A stretch of 13,627 nucleotides of DNA from an uncultured Clostridia bacterium (GTDB lineage Bacteria > Bacillota > Clostridia > Christensenellales > Pumilibacteraceae), in assembly GCA_947589145.1 (NCBI GenBank), contig CANQCB010000031.1, positions 1 to 13,627 on the forward strand, in the 5' to 3' direction. A program made the translations under genes and the position numbers. The number at the start of each line of letters is the position of its first letter. Positions within the stretch are counted from its first letter, which is position 1. Below the pieces are notes generated by a model. That model saw nothing but the letters and a program-made list of their open reading frames with translations, was not told the origin of the DNA and did not search any database. Shown here piece after piece: positions 1-7,940 of the stretch.

Positions 1-2
1 CG

Positions 3-1316
3 ACGTTCAAGTGGGGCATACCCGTTCCGTTCGACGGCGGACACGTGATATACGTGTGGATCGACGCGCTGTCGAACTATATCACCGCGCTCGGCTACGG
101 AAACGAGGACGACGCGAATTTCAAAAAATATTGGCCGGCGGACGTGCATGTCGTGGGCAAGGAGATAGTCCGCTTCCACTCCATAATTTGGCCGGCGATC
201 CTCATGGCGCTGGACGTGCCGCTTCCGAAAAAGGTGTTCGGGCACGGCTGGATAAAGCTCGGCGGACAAAAAATGGGTAAGAGCACGGGCAACGTCGTCG
301 ATCCCTATATTCTCGCGGGAAGATACGGCGTGGACGCATTGCGCTATTTCCTGCTTTCCGAAATGCCTTTCGGCGCGGACGGAGATTATTCCAACGAGCT
401 TTTGCTTAAAAAGATCAACTACGACCTCGTGAACGACTACGGAAACCTCGTAAAGCGCACCCTTGCCATGAGCAGACAATACTTCGACGGCAAAGTAACT
501 GCGGACGGGGAAGAAGGCGCGCCCGACGGCGAGTTGATCGGCATGATAAACGGCGTGAAAGCGCAGACCGACGCGGATATGGACAACCTCACGGTCAATA
601 AGGCGCTCGAAGATATTTTCGCGGTCATAAAGCGCGCGAATAAATATATCGACGAAACCTCACCGTGGGTGCTCGCCAAGGACGGGACGAAACGCCAAAG
701 ACTCATGCGCGTAATTTACAACCTGCTCGAAGCCTTGCGAGTAACAAGCACGCTCCTGCTCCCGTTCTTCCGCCGCGGACCCGAAAAGGCGCTTGCCGCA
801 CTCGGTTTGCAATTACCGCAGTCGTTTGAAAATATGACATACGGCAGCGTAAAATCATACACGACGCAGGAAACGGAAACGATATATCCGCGCCTCGATA
901 TAACGAAAGAACTCAAAGAACTCGAAGGAATTTCCAAGGCGGCGGAAAAACCGAAAAAAGAAGAAAAGGAAGAAAAAAGAATGGACGAACCCAAAACGAT
1001 AACGATAGACGATTTTTGCAAACTCGACCTGCGCGTAGCCGAGGTAATAGCCTGCGAACGCGTGGAAAAATCCGAAAAACTTTTGAAGGAAACTCTCAAA
1101 GTCGGCGACGAGATCCGCACCGTCTGCTCGGGCATAGCAAAATATTATACGCCCGAAGAAATGGTGGGCAAAAAAGTCGTGCTCGTAGCGAACCTTCCGC
1201 CCCGCAAAATGTGCGGAATAGAGAGTCAAGGAATGCTCCTCTGCGCCGAAAAAGACGGCAAAGTCATACTCATCTCTCCCGAGTCCGACATAGACAGCGG
1301 CGCGATAATAGGCTGA
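3..1316 (+). CDS. metG: Methionyl-tRNA synthetase, C-terminal part (5' end outside window)
   Basis: The reading frame is open from base 3 and ends at TGA 1314-1316, so the N-terminal part lies outside the window. The enzyme charges tRNA-Met with methionine in the cytoplasm. Visible class I landmarks are YVWIDALSNYITALG in the catalytic core, then the KMSKS-type signature as KMGKSTGN (about bases 268-291), where the usual middle Ser is Gly. The anticodon-binding helical domain follows, with the SPWVLAKD motif. A Lys/Glu-rich linker (about bases 940-990) leads to a C-terminal EMAP-II/Trbp111-type tRNA-binding OB domain (DLRVAEV, then GIESQGMLL). This two-part layout is normal for bacterial MetRS that dimerise through the C-terminal domain. 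ATG 982 in the linker could in principle start the OB domain alone, but the frame is continuous. An intrinsic terminator follows 33 nt after the stop. The family call is very secure. Confidence 0.96.
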   Translation, partial: TFKWGIPVPFDGGHVIYVWIDALSNYITALGYGNEDDANFKKYWPADVHVVGKEIVRFHSIIWPAILMALDVPLPKKVFGHGWIKLGGQKMGKSTGNVVDPYILAGRYGVDALRYFLLSEMPFGADGDYSNELLLKKINYDLVNDYGNLVKRTLAMSRQYFDGKVTADGEEGAPDGELIGMINGVKAQTDADMDNLTVNKALEDIFAVIKRANKYIDETSPWVLAKDGTKRQRLMRVIYNLLEALRVTSTLLLPFFRRGPEKALAALGLQLPQSFENMTYGSVKSYTTQETETIYPRLDITKELKELEGISKAAEKPKKEEKEEKRMDEPKTITIDDFCKLDLRVAEVIACERVEKSEKLLKETLKVGDEIRTVCSGIAKYYTPEEMVGKKVVLVANLPPRKMCGIESQGMLLCAEKDGKVILISPESDIDSGAIIG

Positions 1317-1349
1317 CCGCAAAACTTCGTGAGATGACTGCAAATACAA

Positions 1350-1382
1350 AAGGAATATCGCCCGATGCGATATTCCTTTTTA
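1350..1382 (+). terminator. Intrinsic terminator of metG (probably bidirectional)
   Basis: A perfect 12-bp stem is formed by 1350-1361 (AAGGAATATCGC) and 1367-1378 (GCGATATTCCTT) with a 5-nt loop, followed on the plus strand by a T run. On the minus strand the same stem is followed by TTTTG, so it could also stop leftward transcripts coming from the tracrRNA side. It separates metG from the CRISPR locus. Confidence 0.9.
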
Positions 1383-1526
1383 TATTCCCAAGCCGAAAAC
1401 AATTTACAAACCGACTTCCGACAATTCTATATTTATCTGCTGCTTTTGCCGCAACGCCTTTTATCTTATTTCGAAAAAAAACTTTGCAAAGACCCTCTCA
1501 TGTCTCATAATCGGGACAGCGCAATG

Positions 1527-1555
1527 TTTACAAATTCATACAAATATGGTACAAT
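1527..1555 (+). promoter_or_regulatory. Putative sigma-A promoter for the cas operon
   Basis: TTTACA (1527-1532) and TACAAT (1550-1555) are separated by exactly 17 nt, with each box matching 5 of 6 consensus bases. Transcription would begin near 1562, giving a leader of about 200 nt before cas9. That leader runs antisense through the whole tracrRNA gene. A weaker alternative is TATAAC at 1697-1702, closer to cas9, but it has no good -35 at normal spacing. The rest of 1383-1526 shows nothing I can identify. Confidence 0.55.
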
Positions 1556-1595
1556 AGCACAAATATATTCTATGTCGACAGAACGCGGAGAGCGT

Positions 1596-1626
1596 AAAAA
1601 AACAACTCCCACCGAAGCGGGAGTTG
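1596..1626 (-). terminator. tracrRNA intrinsic terminator with UUCG tetraloop
   Basis: Read on the minus strand, a 10-bp stem (CAACTCCCGC with GTGGGAGTTG, one G-T wobble) is capped by TTCG closed by a C-G pair, which is an unusually stable tetraloop. Seven T residues follow (1602-1596). The hairpin would also be the 3' structural stem of the mature tracrRNA. Confidence 0.9.
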
Positions 1627-1688
1627 CGCCACCGAATGCGGCAAGTGACCAGAATAAATTTTTGTTTGAACTTGTCTTGTTATTCTGT
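1596..1688 (-). ncRNA. tracrRNA for the type II-A Cas9
   Basis: The minus strand carries an anti-repeat (1690 down to 1664) that pairs with the first 25 nt of the CRISPR repeat. The lower stem is 6 bp (GUUUGA with UCAAAC), then comes a bulge of GA against AAGU, then an upper stem of 17 perfect pairs. The GA/AAGU bulge has the same form as in the S. pyogenes crRNA:tracrRNA duplex. Downstream of the anti-repeat come an A/U-rich stretch, a small GC hairpin (GCCGC, loop AUUCG, GUGGC; about 1646-1628) that may act as the nexus, and a terminator hairpin. A promoter at 1695-1723 predicts a start at A1688, so the RNA would be about 93 nt, close to the short tracrRNA form known in S. pyogenes. It is divergent from cas9 and lies immediately upstream of it, the usual II-A arrangement. 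The exact 5' and 3' ends are inferred. Confidence 0.9.
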
Positions 1689-1694
1689 AAGTGG

Positions 1695-1723
1695 AATATA
1701 ACATAAACAATTCGGCTTGTCAA
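1695..1723 (-). promoter_or_regulatory. tracrRNA promoter
   Basis: On the minus strand a consensus -35 TTGACA (1723-1718) and a -10 TATATT (1700-1695) are separated by 17 nt. The predicted start is A1688, two bases inside the anti-repeat, so it yields an RNA whose 5' end is the anti-repeat itself. The -35 box is embedded in a 13-nt perfect inverted repeat (1714-1726, GGCTTG-T-CAAGCC) that could be an operator. Confidence 0.82.
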
Positions 1724-1765
1724 GCCCTTTTTGAAAAAATTCTTACAAAAGATAGGGAGAAAATT

Positions 1766-4700
1766 ATGAAAAAGTATTACATTGGATTGGACATTGGGAC
1801 AGACTCCGTCGGAATCGCGTGCACAGATGAGGAGTACAACCTTCTCAGAATTAAGGGCAAGGACGCGTGGGCGGTACGTCTGTTCGACGAAGCGCAAGAC
1901 GCGTCGGGCAGACGCACAAAGCGGTCTATGCGCAGGAGATTAGCGCGCAGAAAGCAGCGCATAGATTTTTTGCAAGGCTTATTTGCGCCGTATTTGGACG
2001 ACGAATTGTTCTTTATACGCCTTAATAACAGCGCGTTTTGGGCTGAGGATAAAGACGAGAGACTTGGCTCTAAATTCTCTCTTTTTTCCGATGAGGACTT
2101 TACCGACGTAGATTTCCACAAGCGGTATCCGACAATCTTCCATCTTCGTCGTGAGCTTATAGAAGAACATGATTCCCCGCAGGATCTCCGTCTCTATTAT
2201 CTCGCGTTGCACCACATTATCAAATATCGCGGGCATTTTCTTTTCCCCGGTGAGAGTATGAACGAAGTCGGCGACATTGGGACGCTCTTTAACGATATAA
2301 ACGAAGCTTGTGAAATGGCGTTTTCGGAAGATCCGCCGAGGTTCGACGTATCCGGTCGAGCCGAAGATTTCAAAAATCTTGCAATTACCAAAAGCACGAT
2401 AAATGATAAAAAGCAAAAATTCAGAGAATTCTTCGAAGTTACAAAAACGCAAAAAGCGAAGTCGGGCATGCTTGACTTGCTTGCAGGCGGGACCGCAAAG
2501 CTGTCCGACGTTTTTGACAAAGAGGAGTATAAAGAGGGGTTAGACAAAGACGACAGTTGCAAATTCAGCGATATGACCGACGATCAATTGGATAAATTAT
2601 CGCAAGAAATAGACGAGGAAGATTTTGAAGTTCTCGACAAGCTTAAGCGCTTATACGATTATATTTTGTTTGCTCGAGTGCTCAAAAAACATACATACAT
2701 TTCCGACGCGATGATCGAAATATATGACAAGCACAAACAAGATTTGAAGAAGCTCAAAACTTTGTTGCGCGAAAGCGGCTTGAACAATGAATATAGACGT
2801 ATTTTCAAGCAATTATCCAAAGAAAAAGAAAAGATTTATAATTATGTGAGGTATATAGGTTATTCCAAAATCGGTGGGAAAAAAGTGCCCGTTAAAAAAC
2901 TTAAAGCGGGAGAATTTAAGAACTTCTATACATTCCTTTCTGAGACGCTGGAAGGTTGTCGGGATAAAATAGTCGATCAAAATACGTTGAATGAGATTTT
3001 GGACGAGCTCAAAAGCGAGGATTGCCAATTTCTGCCCAAAATATTGAATGCGGATAACGGCACATTCCCTCACCAAATAAACGGAATCGAGCTTAACGCC
3101 ATTCTCGAAAACCTTTGTAAGGATTATCCCCAATTCTGCAACGCAGGGGAAGACGGAATTTCCACGGCGGAGAAAATACGCAAAATATTTACCTTCCGCA
3201 TTCCTTATTATGTGGGGCCGCTCAACACCTATCATTCGGAAAGTTTGCATGGGCTCGGCGGGAATAGCTGGATGGTGCGGACAAACGAAGACGATAAGGA
3301 AAGAATCACGCCGTGGAATTTCGACAAAAAGGTGGACACGTCAAAGAGCAACGACGAATTTATCAGGCGGATGACGAATAAGTGTACCTACCTGTTCGGC
3401 AAGGACGTTCTCCCCAAAAACTCGATAATATACCAGACGTACAACGTACTTAACCAGCTCAATAAATTAAAAATAGACGAGCGGCCTATATCCGTGGAGT
3501 TGAAAAAAGAGATATTCGACAACGTCTTTTTGAAAGAAAAGAAAGTCACAAAGAAAAAAATAAAAGATTATCTTATCAAGTCCGGACATATAAAACGGGG
3601 AGAACAAGACAGCACGTCTCTCTCGGGTTTAGACGGTGATGAATTCGCTTGCAGTATGAGTTCATACATGGCCATTAAAAATATAATCGGCGACTTCATG
3701 GGCAAAACGCTTTTCGTCGGTAGAAACTTTGGCTATAAAAATCTTGGGGTGGTCGAGAACATAATATTGTATCACACCGTCAATACGGATGATAAGTCTA
3801 TGGTTGCGGAGCGTATCGAAAAAAATTATGGTAGTATTCCCGAAATTCACGATAATATCAAGCGGCTCAAAGGGTTGTCATTCAAAGACTTTGGCAGGTT
3901 ATCGAAAGAGTTCCTGTGCGAAACATACGGCGGTAGCGATCCCGAAACGGGTGAGGCATATACCATACTCGGCGAGCTGTGGAATACCAACTGTAATCTC
4001 AACGAATTGTTGAATTCGGACAAATATTCCTTTCTTGATGCGATTAAAGAAAATAATAGCGGGCAAGAGGAAAACGTAACATACAAGAGCATAGAAGACT
4101 TGTACGTCTCTCCTAAAGTGCGCCGCGGTATTTGGCAAGCGCTTCAAATGACGGACGAATACGTATCGGCGTTGGGATATGCACCCGAGAAGATATTCGT
4201 GGAAGTAACTCGCCATGACGAAGAGAAAAAGCGTAAGGATTCCCGCAAAAAGAAAATTGAGGAACGCTATCGCGAACTTGACAAGACGGCGGCGGATATA
4301 AACGAATTGAACCAAGAATTGAAAGGGAAGAACGACGCAGAGCTACGTAGCGAAAAGCTGTACCTGTACTTTATGCAATGTGGAAAGTGCGCTTATTCGG
4401 GCAAAAAAATCGATCTCGGGAGCTTGGCGACGGATTTGTACGACGTCGATCACATATTGCCGCGTTCTTTGATTAAGGACGACAGCATAGACAATAAAGT
4501 GTTGGTGTGCCGCGAAATTAACGAAAAGAAATCCGATAATTATCCCATTCCCGAGGATCTGGTGTCACCCTATATGCGGAGCGAGTGGAAAACGTGGCAC
4601 GAAAAAGGACTTATCAGCGACAAAAAATATGCGCTACTCAGCAGACGTGGAGAGCTTCAATCCGTCGACTTCGAGGGTTTCATAAACAGACAGCTTGTTG

Positions 4701-5986
4701 AAACCGACCAAAGCGCAAAGGCTGTCGCGGAGCTTTTGAAGCGAAAATACAATGCCCAAAGTACAAAGATCGTATATAGCAAAGCCACTTACGTCTCCGA
4801 TTTCCGAAAAATTTTTGATATTGTAAAGTGCCGTGAAACCAATGACTTACATCACGCGAGGGACGCTTATCTCAATATCGTAGTCGGAAATGTCTATGAT
4901 ACTCGGTTTTCTTCGCCTCGTAGCTATTACTATTCTCGCAGTACGGATGGCGAAAATAGCGAACTACGAGCATATAACAGGGAGAAGATGTTCAAAAACT
5001 GGAATACGAAAGGGGCATGGGACAAGGATAAGTCGATTGTTACGGTAAAACAAGTATGCGCTAAAACGAGTATGACGGTGACGCGTTACGCTTATACAAA
5101 CACCGGCGCCTTCTATGATGAGACGGTTTATCCCGCAACAGAAGGGCGTAGCAAAGATGATACACGAGAGCAGAAATCGCTGGATGCGCCGCGTAAGAAG
5201 AATATGCCGGCAGAGAAATATGGCGGATTTTCCGGTCTTAATACCGCATACTTTGCCGTTGTCGATTCGGTTGACAACAAAGGCAAAAAGATGAGAACGA
5301 TTGAGAACGTTCCCGTGCTTGTGGACTATGAGACAAAAGGCGACGAATCCAAACTACTCCGCTATTTCGAGAGTAAAGGACTTGTGTCTCCGCAAATTAT
5401 TGTTCCGAAGCTCAAGAAAAAAAGCCTCCTTTCCGTTGATGGCACGCTTGTTTGGGTCGCCGGGATTACGGGCAACCGAATAGCGTTACATAATGCGACG
5501 CAGTGGTTTACCAATGCGGATACGGATAAGTATGTAAAAGACATAGTAAAGGTTCTTGAGACCATAAAGAATGGCACGATTGACGAAAAATGCCAAGAGT
5601 CCGTTTCGCACGCACTTGCAAAGCGCCAAATATCCGCTGAAAAAAATATATGGTTGTACGACGCCATAGTCCGAAAGTTAAAAGGAGAGAAAGACGGCAA
5701 TAAACAAAAATCCTTATATGGTGGAATAAGCGGGTTGGTTGCATTCCGTAACACATTGGAAGAGAGGCGTGATGATTTTATCAACTGCTCTCTGCTTGAT
5801 CAAATCAAAGTGCTTAAAGAGATCATAAAAACAATGCATTGCAATGCCGAAAATTCCGATTTGTCTTTGCTCCACGAGGGTAAATCATGCGGAATAACTC
5901 GAATAGGTAAAAATATTACCGGTCGCGACATTCGCATAATAGATCAGTCTCCTTGCGGACTTACAACAAGGGTACGGAAGATATAA
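1766..5986 (+). CDS. cas9: Type II-A CRISPR endonuclease Cas9
   Basis: RNA-guided DNA endonuclease of 1406 aa, close in length to S. pyogenes Cas9. ATG 1766 is chosen because AGGGAGA sits 5-6 nt upstream and the protein then opens MKKYYIGLDIGTDSVGIA, the normal Cas9 N-terminus. The frame is open further up to GTG 1691, but that lies in the tracrRNA promoter. Domains seen: RuvC-I with D9; Arg-rich bridge helix about 49-72; REC lobe to about 770; RuvC-II FVEVTRH with E813; HNH with YDVDHILPRS (D895, H896) and N919 in INEKKSDN; RuvC-III HHARDAYLN with H1030 and D1033; then KYGGF (1151-1155) and the PAM-interacting C-terminus ending in a DQSPCGL element, typical of II-A. All catalytic residues are present, so both nicking activities should be intact. 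Cas9 also takes part in spacer selection in II-A systems. The PAM cannot be read from the sequence. Confidence 0.98.
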   Translation: MKKYYIGLDIGTDSVGIACTDEEYNLLRIKGKDAWAVRLFDEAQDASGRRTKRSMRRRLARRKQRIDFLQGLFAPYLDDELFFIRLNNSAFWAEDKDERLGSKFSLFSDEDFTDVDFHKRYPTIFHLRRELIEEHDSPQDLRLYYLALHHIIKYRGHFLFPGESMNEVGDIGTLFNDINEACEMAFSEDPPRFDVSGRAEDFKNLAITKSTINDKKQKFREFFEVTKTQKAKSGMLDLLAGGTAKLSDVFDKEEYKEGLDKDDSCKFSDMTDDQLDKLSQEIDEEDFEVLDKLKRLYDYILFARVLKKHTYISDAMIEIYDKHKQDLKKLKTLLRESGLNNEYRRIFKQLSKEKEKIYNYVRYIGYSKIGGKKVPVKKLKAGEFKNFYTFLSETLEGCRDKIVDQNTLNEILDELKSEDCQFLPKILNADNGTFPHQINGIELNAILENLCKDYPQFCNAGEDGISTAEKIRKIFTFRIPYYVGPLNTYHSESLHGLGGNSWMVRTNEDDKERITPWNFDKKVDTSKSNDEFIRRMTNKCTYLFGKDVLPKNSIIYQTYNVLNQLNKLKIDERPISVELKKEIFDNVFLKEKKVTKKKIKDYLIKSGHIKRGEQDSTSLSGLDGDEFACSMSSYMAIKNIIGDFMGKTLFVGRNFGYKNLGVVENIILYHTVNTDDKSMVAERIEKNYGSIPEIHDNIKRLKGLSFKDFGRLSKEFLCETYGGSDPETGEAYTILGELWNTNCNLNELLNSDKYSFLDAIKENNSGQEENVTYKSIEDLYVSPKVRRGIWQALQMTDEYVSALGYAPEKIFVEVTRHDEEKKRKDSRKKKIEERYRELDKTAADINELNQELKGKNDAELRSEKLYLYFMQCGKCAYSGKKIDLGSLATDLYDVDHILPRSLIKDDSIDNKVLVCREINEKKSDNYPIPEDLVSPYMRSEWKTWHEKGLISDKKYALLSRRGELQSVDFEGFINRQLVETDQSAKAVAELLKRKYNAQSTKIVYSKATYVSDFRKIFDIVKCRETNDLHHARDAYLNIVVGNVYDTRFSSPRSYYYSRSTDGENSELRAYNREKMFKNWNTKGAWDKDKSIVTVKQVCAKTSMTVTRYAYTNTGAFYDETVYPATEGRSKDDTREQKSLDAPRKKNMPAEKYGGFSGLNTAYFAVVDSVDNKGKKMRTIENVPVLVDYETKGDESKLLRYFESKGLVSPQIIVPKLKKKSLLSVDGTLVWVAGITGNRIALHNATQWFTNADTDKYVKDIVKVLETIKNGTIDEKCQESVSHALAKRQISAEKNIWLYDAIVRKLKGEKDGNKQKSLYGGISGLVAFRNTLEERRDDFINCSLLDQIKVLKEIIKTMHCNAENSDLSLLHEGKSCGITRIGKNITGRDIRIIDQSPCGLTTRVRKI

Positions 5987-5987
5987 T

Positions 5988-6866
5988 ATGGGCTTTCGGA
6001 CGGTCTTGGTGAATTCGAGAGCGAAATTGGAATTCCGACTAAATTATCTCATCGTTCGCGGTGACAAGGAGAAGAAAATATTCGTTGACGAAATAAACAC
6101 GTTGATCATTCAAAGCACCGCCGTGTCTTTGACTGCAGCCTTGCTTTGCGAGCTCATGAAAAACAATGTGAAAGTAATTTTTTGCGACGAAAAGAGCAAT
6201 CCGATTTCCGAACTTTTGCCATACTACGGTGCGCATAACACGACCAAAAGATATCATGAACAGATAAATTGGAAGCAGGAAACGAAGGACAAAGTCTGGA
6301 AGGTCATAATAGGTCGAAAAATTTCCGAACAGGCGAGACATCTTGAAGATCTGGGCTTCGAACAACAATCCGCGCTTTTGAACGAGTATATATCGCAAAT
6401 ACAAGACGGAGACGTAACCAATCGCGAGGGGCATGCCGCCAAGGTGTATTTTAACAGCATTCTCGGCGGCGACTCTCGACAGTCGGATATTTTCTTTAAC
6501 GCCTGTCTGAACTATGGATATTCGATTTTGCTTTCGGCATTCAACAGGGAAATTACGGCAAGCGGATATTTGACCCAACTCGGGATCTGGCACGACAACG
6601 AATTTAACGAGTTCAATCTCGCTTGTGATTTAATGGAGCCGTTCAGGGTGTTGGTGGACAGGAAATCGCTTACGTTGTCCGAAAACGATGACCGTTTCAA
6701 GAAAAAATTGATTGCTTTACTGAATTGCAAAACGATCATGAACGGAAAAGCGACTACGCTTGACATAGCCATAAGGCAATATACGCGGAGCGTTTTCCAC
6801 GCATTAAACGAAAACGACGTCACGCAAATCGTTTTTCCCGAAAAGATTTTTCCAAACGATGAATAA
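5988..6866 (+). CDS. cas1: CRISPR integrase Cas1 (type II)
   Basis: Cas1, 292 aa, the integrase that with Cas2 inserts new spacers at the leader end of the array. ATG 5988 lies one base after the cas9 stop and is preceded by GGAAG (5976-5980), so cas9 and cas1 are translationally close. The N-terminal beta domain opens MGFRTVLVNSRAKLEF, as in II-A Cas1 proteins. The C-terminal helical domain carries the expected metal ligands: E147 in NREGHAAKVYF, H202 in GIWHDNEFN, and E217 in DLMEPFR. The length is normal for the family and nothing is missing. The gene end overlaps cas2 by 8 nt. Confidence 0.97.
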   Translation: MGFRTVLVNSRAKLEFRLNYLIVRGDKEKKIFVDEINTLIIQSTAVSLTAALLCELMKNNVKVIFCDEKSNPISELLPYYGAHNTTKRYHEQINWKQETKDKVWKVIIGRKISEQARHLEDLGFEQQSALLNEYISQIQDGDVTNREGHAAKVYFNSILGGDSRQSDIFFNACLNYGYSILLSAFNREITASGYLTQLGIWHDNEFNEFNLACDLMEPFRVLVDRKSLTLSENDDRFKKKLIALLNCKTIMNGKATTLDIAIRQYTRSVFHALNENDVTQIVFPEKIFPNDE

Positions 6867-7179
6867 CAGATTTATGAGATTGATGGTATTTTTTGACTTG
6901 CCGATGACCTCGGATAAAAACGTACGCGATTATACCCGTTTCCATAAATTTTTGGTGAAAAACGGATTTATAATGTTACAAAAATCGGTCTATTCCAAAT
7001 TGGTCATAAATAACGTAACAAGCGGTTCCGTGAGGAAAAAGGTGTATGAAAATATACCGCCGAAGGGGATCGTCACTTTGTTGGAAATAACGGAAAATCA
7101 ATTTTCATCTATGGAATACTTGGTTGGCGAAGCACCTCAACTTGTGATAGACAGTATGGACAGGATCGTGGAAGTATGA
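6859..7179 (+). CDS. cas2: CRISPR adaptation protein Cas2
   Basis: Cas2, 106 aa, the small ferredoxin-fold dimer that bridges two Cas1 dimers in the spacer integration complex. The start ATG 6859 lies inside the end of cas1 (8-nt overlap). An in-frame ATG five codons later (6874) gives MRLMVFFDLPM and is also possible. The hallmark strand VFFDLP with D13, the FHKFLVKNGF helix and the LQKSVYSK strand are all present. The 3' end overlaps csn2 through ATGA. Confidence 0.96.
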   Translation: MNNRFMRLMVFFDLPMTSDKNVRDYTRFHKFLVKNGFIMLQKSVYSKLVINNVTSGSVRKKVYENIPPKGIVTLLEITENQFSSMEYLVGEAPQLVIDSMDRIVEV

Positions 7180-7868
7180 TACGGATAGTCAATGCGAATA
7201 TCGAGACCAAAATCGATTTGTCGGATTCGTATACGCAACTTTTGGTTATTGAGAACCCTCGTGAGTATTATAAAACGGTATGCGAGTTGTTGCATGAGTT
7301 TGACGGTGTCGAAGGAGAATATGTGTTCGTCTCCGAAGACAAGATTGTATCGCCAAATTCCGTCGGCGATATATTGGTCGATATTTTCGATTTTGATTTC
7401 AACGATAAAAAGTTAATAAATCTTTTACAAAAACATCTCGAATCTCGTTTTTTTAACGGAGAAGGAATGGTTCAATTCAACGAAACAAGCAGCGCGATAT
7501 CTTCGTTTTTCGAAAATCTATTTATGTCTGCCGATTTTGCATTGACATATAACGAACCTCAATTCGCGGACTTATTCAAAGCCTGCTCGGTTAAGTTTGC
7601 GAAGAATTATGATTCGCTGATAGAAAAAATCATTTGCTACATAAATATTCTTTCGGGATTGAAAAAGTGTGAATTTGTGATTATCGTCGGGTTGAAATCC
7701 GTCTTATCCGATGAAGACCTCGGTTTGTTATACGACCATTGCGCAAGGGAACACATAGCGCTGTTATTGATAGAACACACAAAAACACGCCCGTTGCTTG
7801 ATCGCGAACGCGCAATAATAATCACAGAAGATTTATGCGAAGTACTTGAAAATTACACGGAAATGTGA
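7176..7868 (+). CDS. csn2: Type II-A adaptation protein Csn2
   Basis: Csn2, 230 aa. It is expected to form a tetrameric ring that slides on double-stranded DNA ends and is needed for spacer acquisition in II-A systems. The assignment rests on position (fourth gene after cas9-cas1-cas2, directly before the array), on length, and on recognisable blocks: an N-terminal region with LLVIENPREYYKTV, a strand-rich middle, and a C-terminal segment EFVIIVGLKSVLSDEDLGLLYDHC followed by IALLLIEHT. Csn2 has a degenerate P-loop fold and no catalytic site, and none is seen here. The ATGA overlap with cas2 implies translational coupling. Its presence defines the subtype as II-A rather than II-B or II-C. Its last codons may carry the array promoter. 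Confidence 0.93.
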   Translation: MIRIVNANIETKIDLSDSYTQLLVIENPREYYKTVCELLHEFDGVEGEYVFVSEDKIVSPNSVGDILVDIFDFDFNDKKLINLLQKHLESRFFNGEGMVQFNETSSAISSFFENLFMSADFALTYNEPQFADLFKACSVKFAKNYDSLIEKIICYINILSGLKKCEFVIIVGLKSVLSDEDLGLLYDHCAREHIALLLIEHTKTRPLLDRERAIIITEDLCEVLENYTEM

Positions 7869-7940
7869 TAAATTATACTTGATAAGGCTCAGTTACAGAG
7901 TAGCCGTACCGTCAATACGTGACTTTTGACTGAATTTGAG
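7846..7940 (+). promoter_or_regulatory. CRISPR leader with possible promoter and ATTTGAG anchoring motif
   Basis: About 72 nt (7869-7940) separate csn2 from the first repeat. The leader ends ATTTGAG (7934-7940) directly against repeat 1. This is the short leader-end motif known in many II-A systems to direct Cas1-Cas2 integration. A weak promoter can be drawn as TTGAAA (7846-7851), 17 nt, TAAATT (7869-7874), or with TATACT (7874-7879) as the -10. The promoter is tentative and the integration motif is firm. Alternatively, the array may be transcribed from the cas operon promoter. Confidence 0.7.

Noticed and set aside
855..1510. Open frames on both strands overlapping metG and its terminator
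   Set aside because: They overlap strongly supported metG coding sequence or run through an intrinsic terminator, have no RBS and show no family resemblance.
1501..1580. TGTC/GACA elements (1501-1518 and the palindrome TGTCGACA at 1573-1580) as operators around the cas promoter
   Set aside because: They are short, imperfect or 8 nt only, with different spacing. Nothing beyond chance is shown.
1691..1765. Upstream GTG start for cas9 adding 25 residues
   Set aside because: It lies in the tracrRNA promoter region, has no RBS, and the added residues do not resemble a Cas9 N-terminus. ATG 1766 has an AGGGAGA site and opens at the RuvC-I strand.
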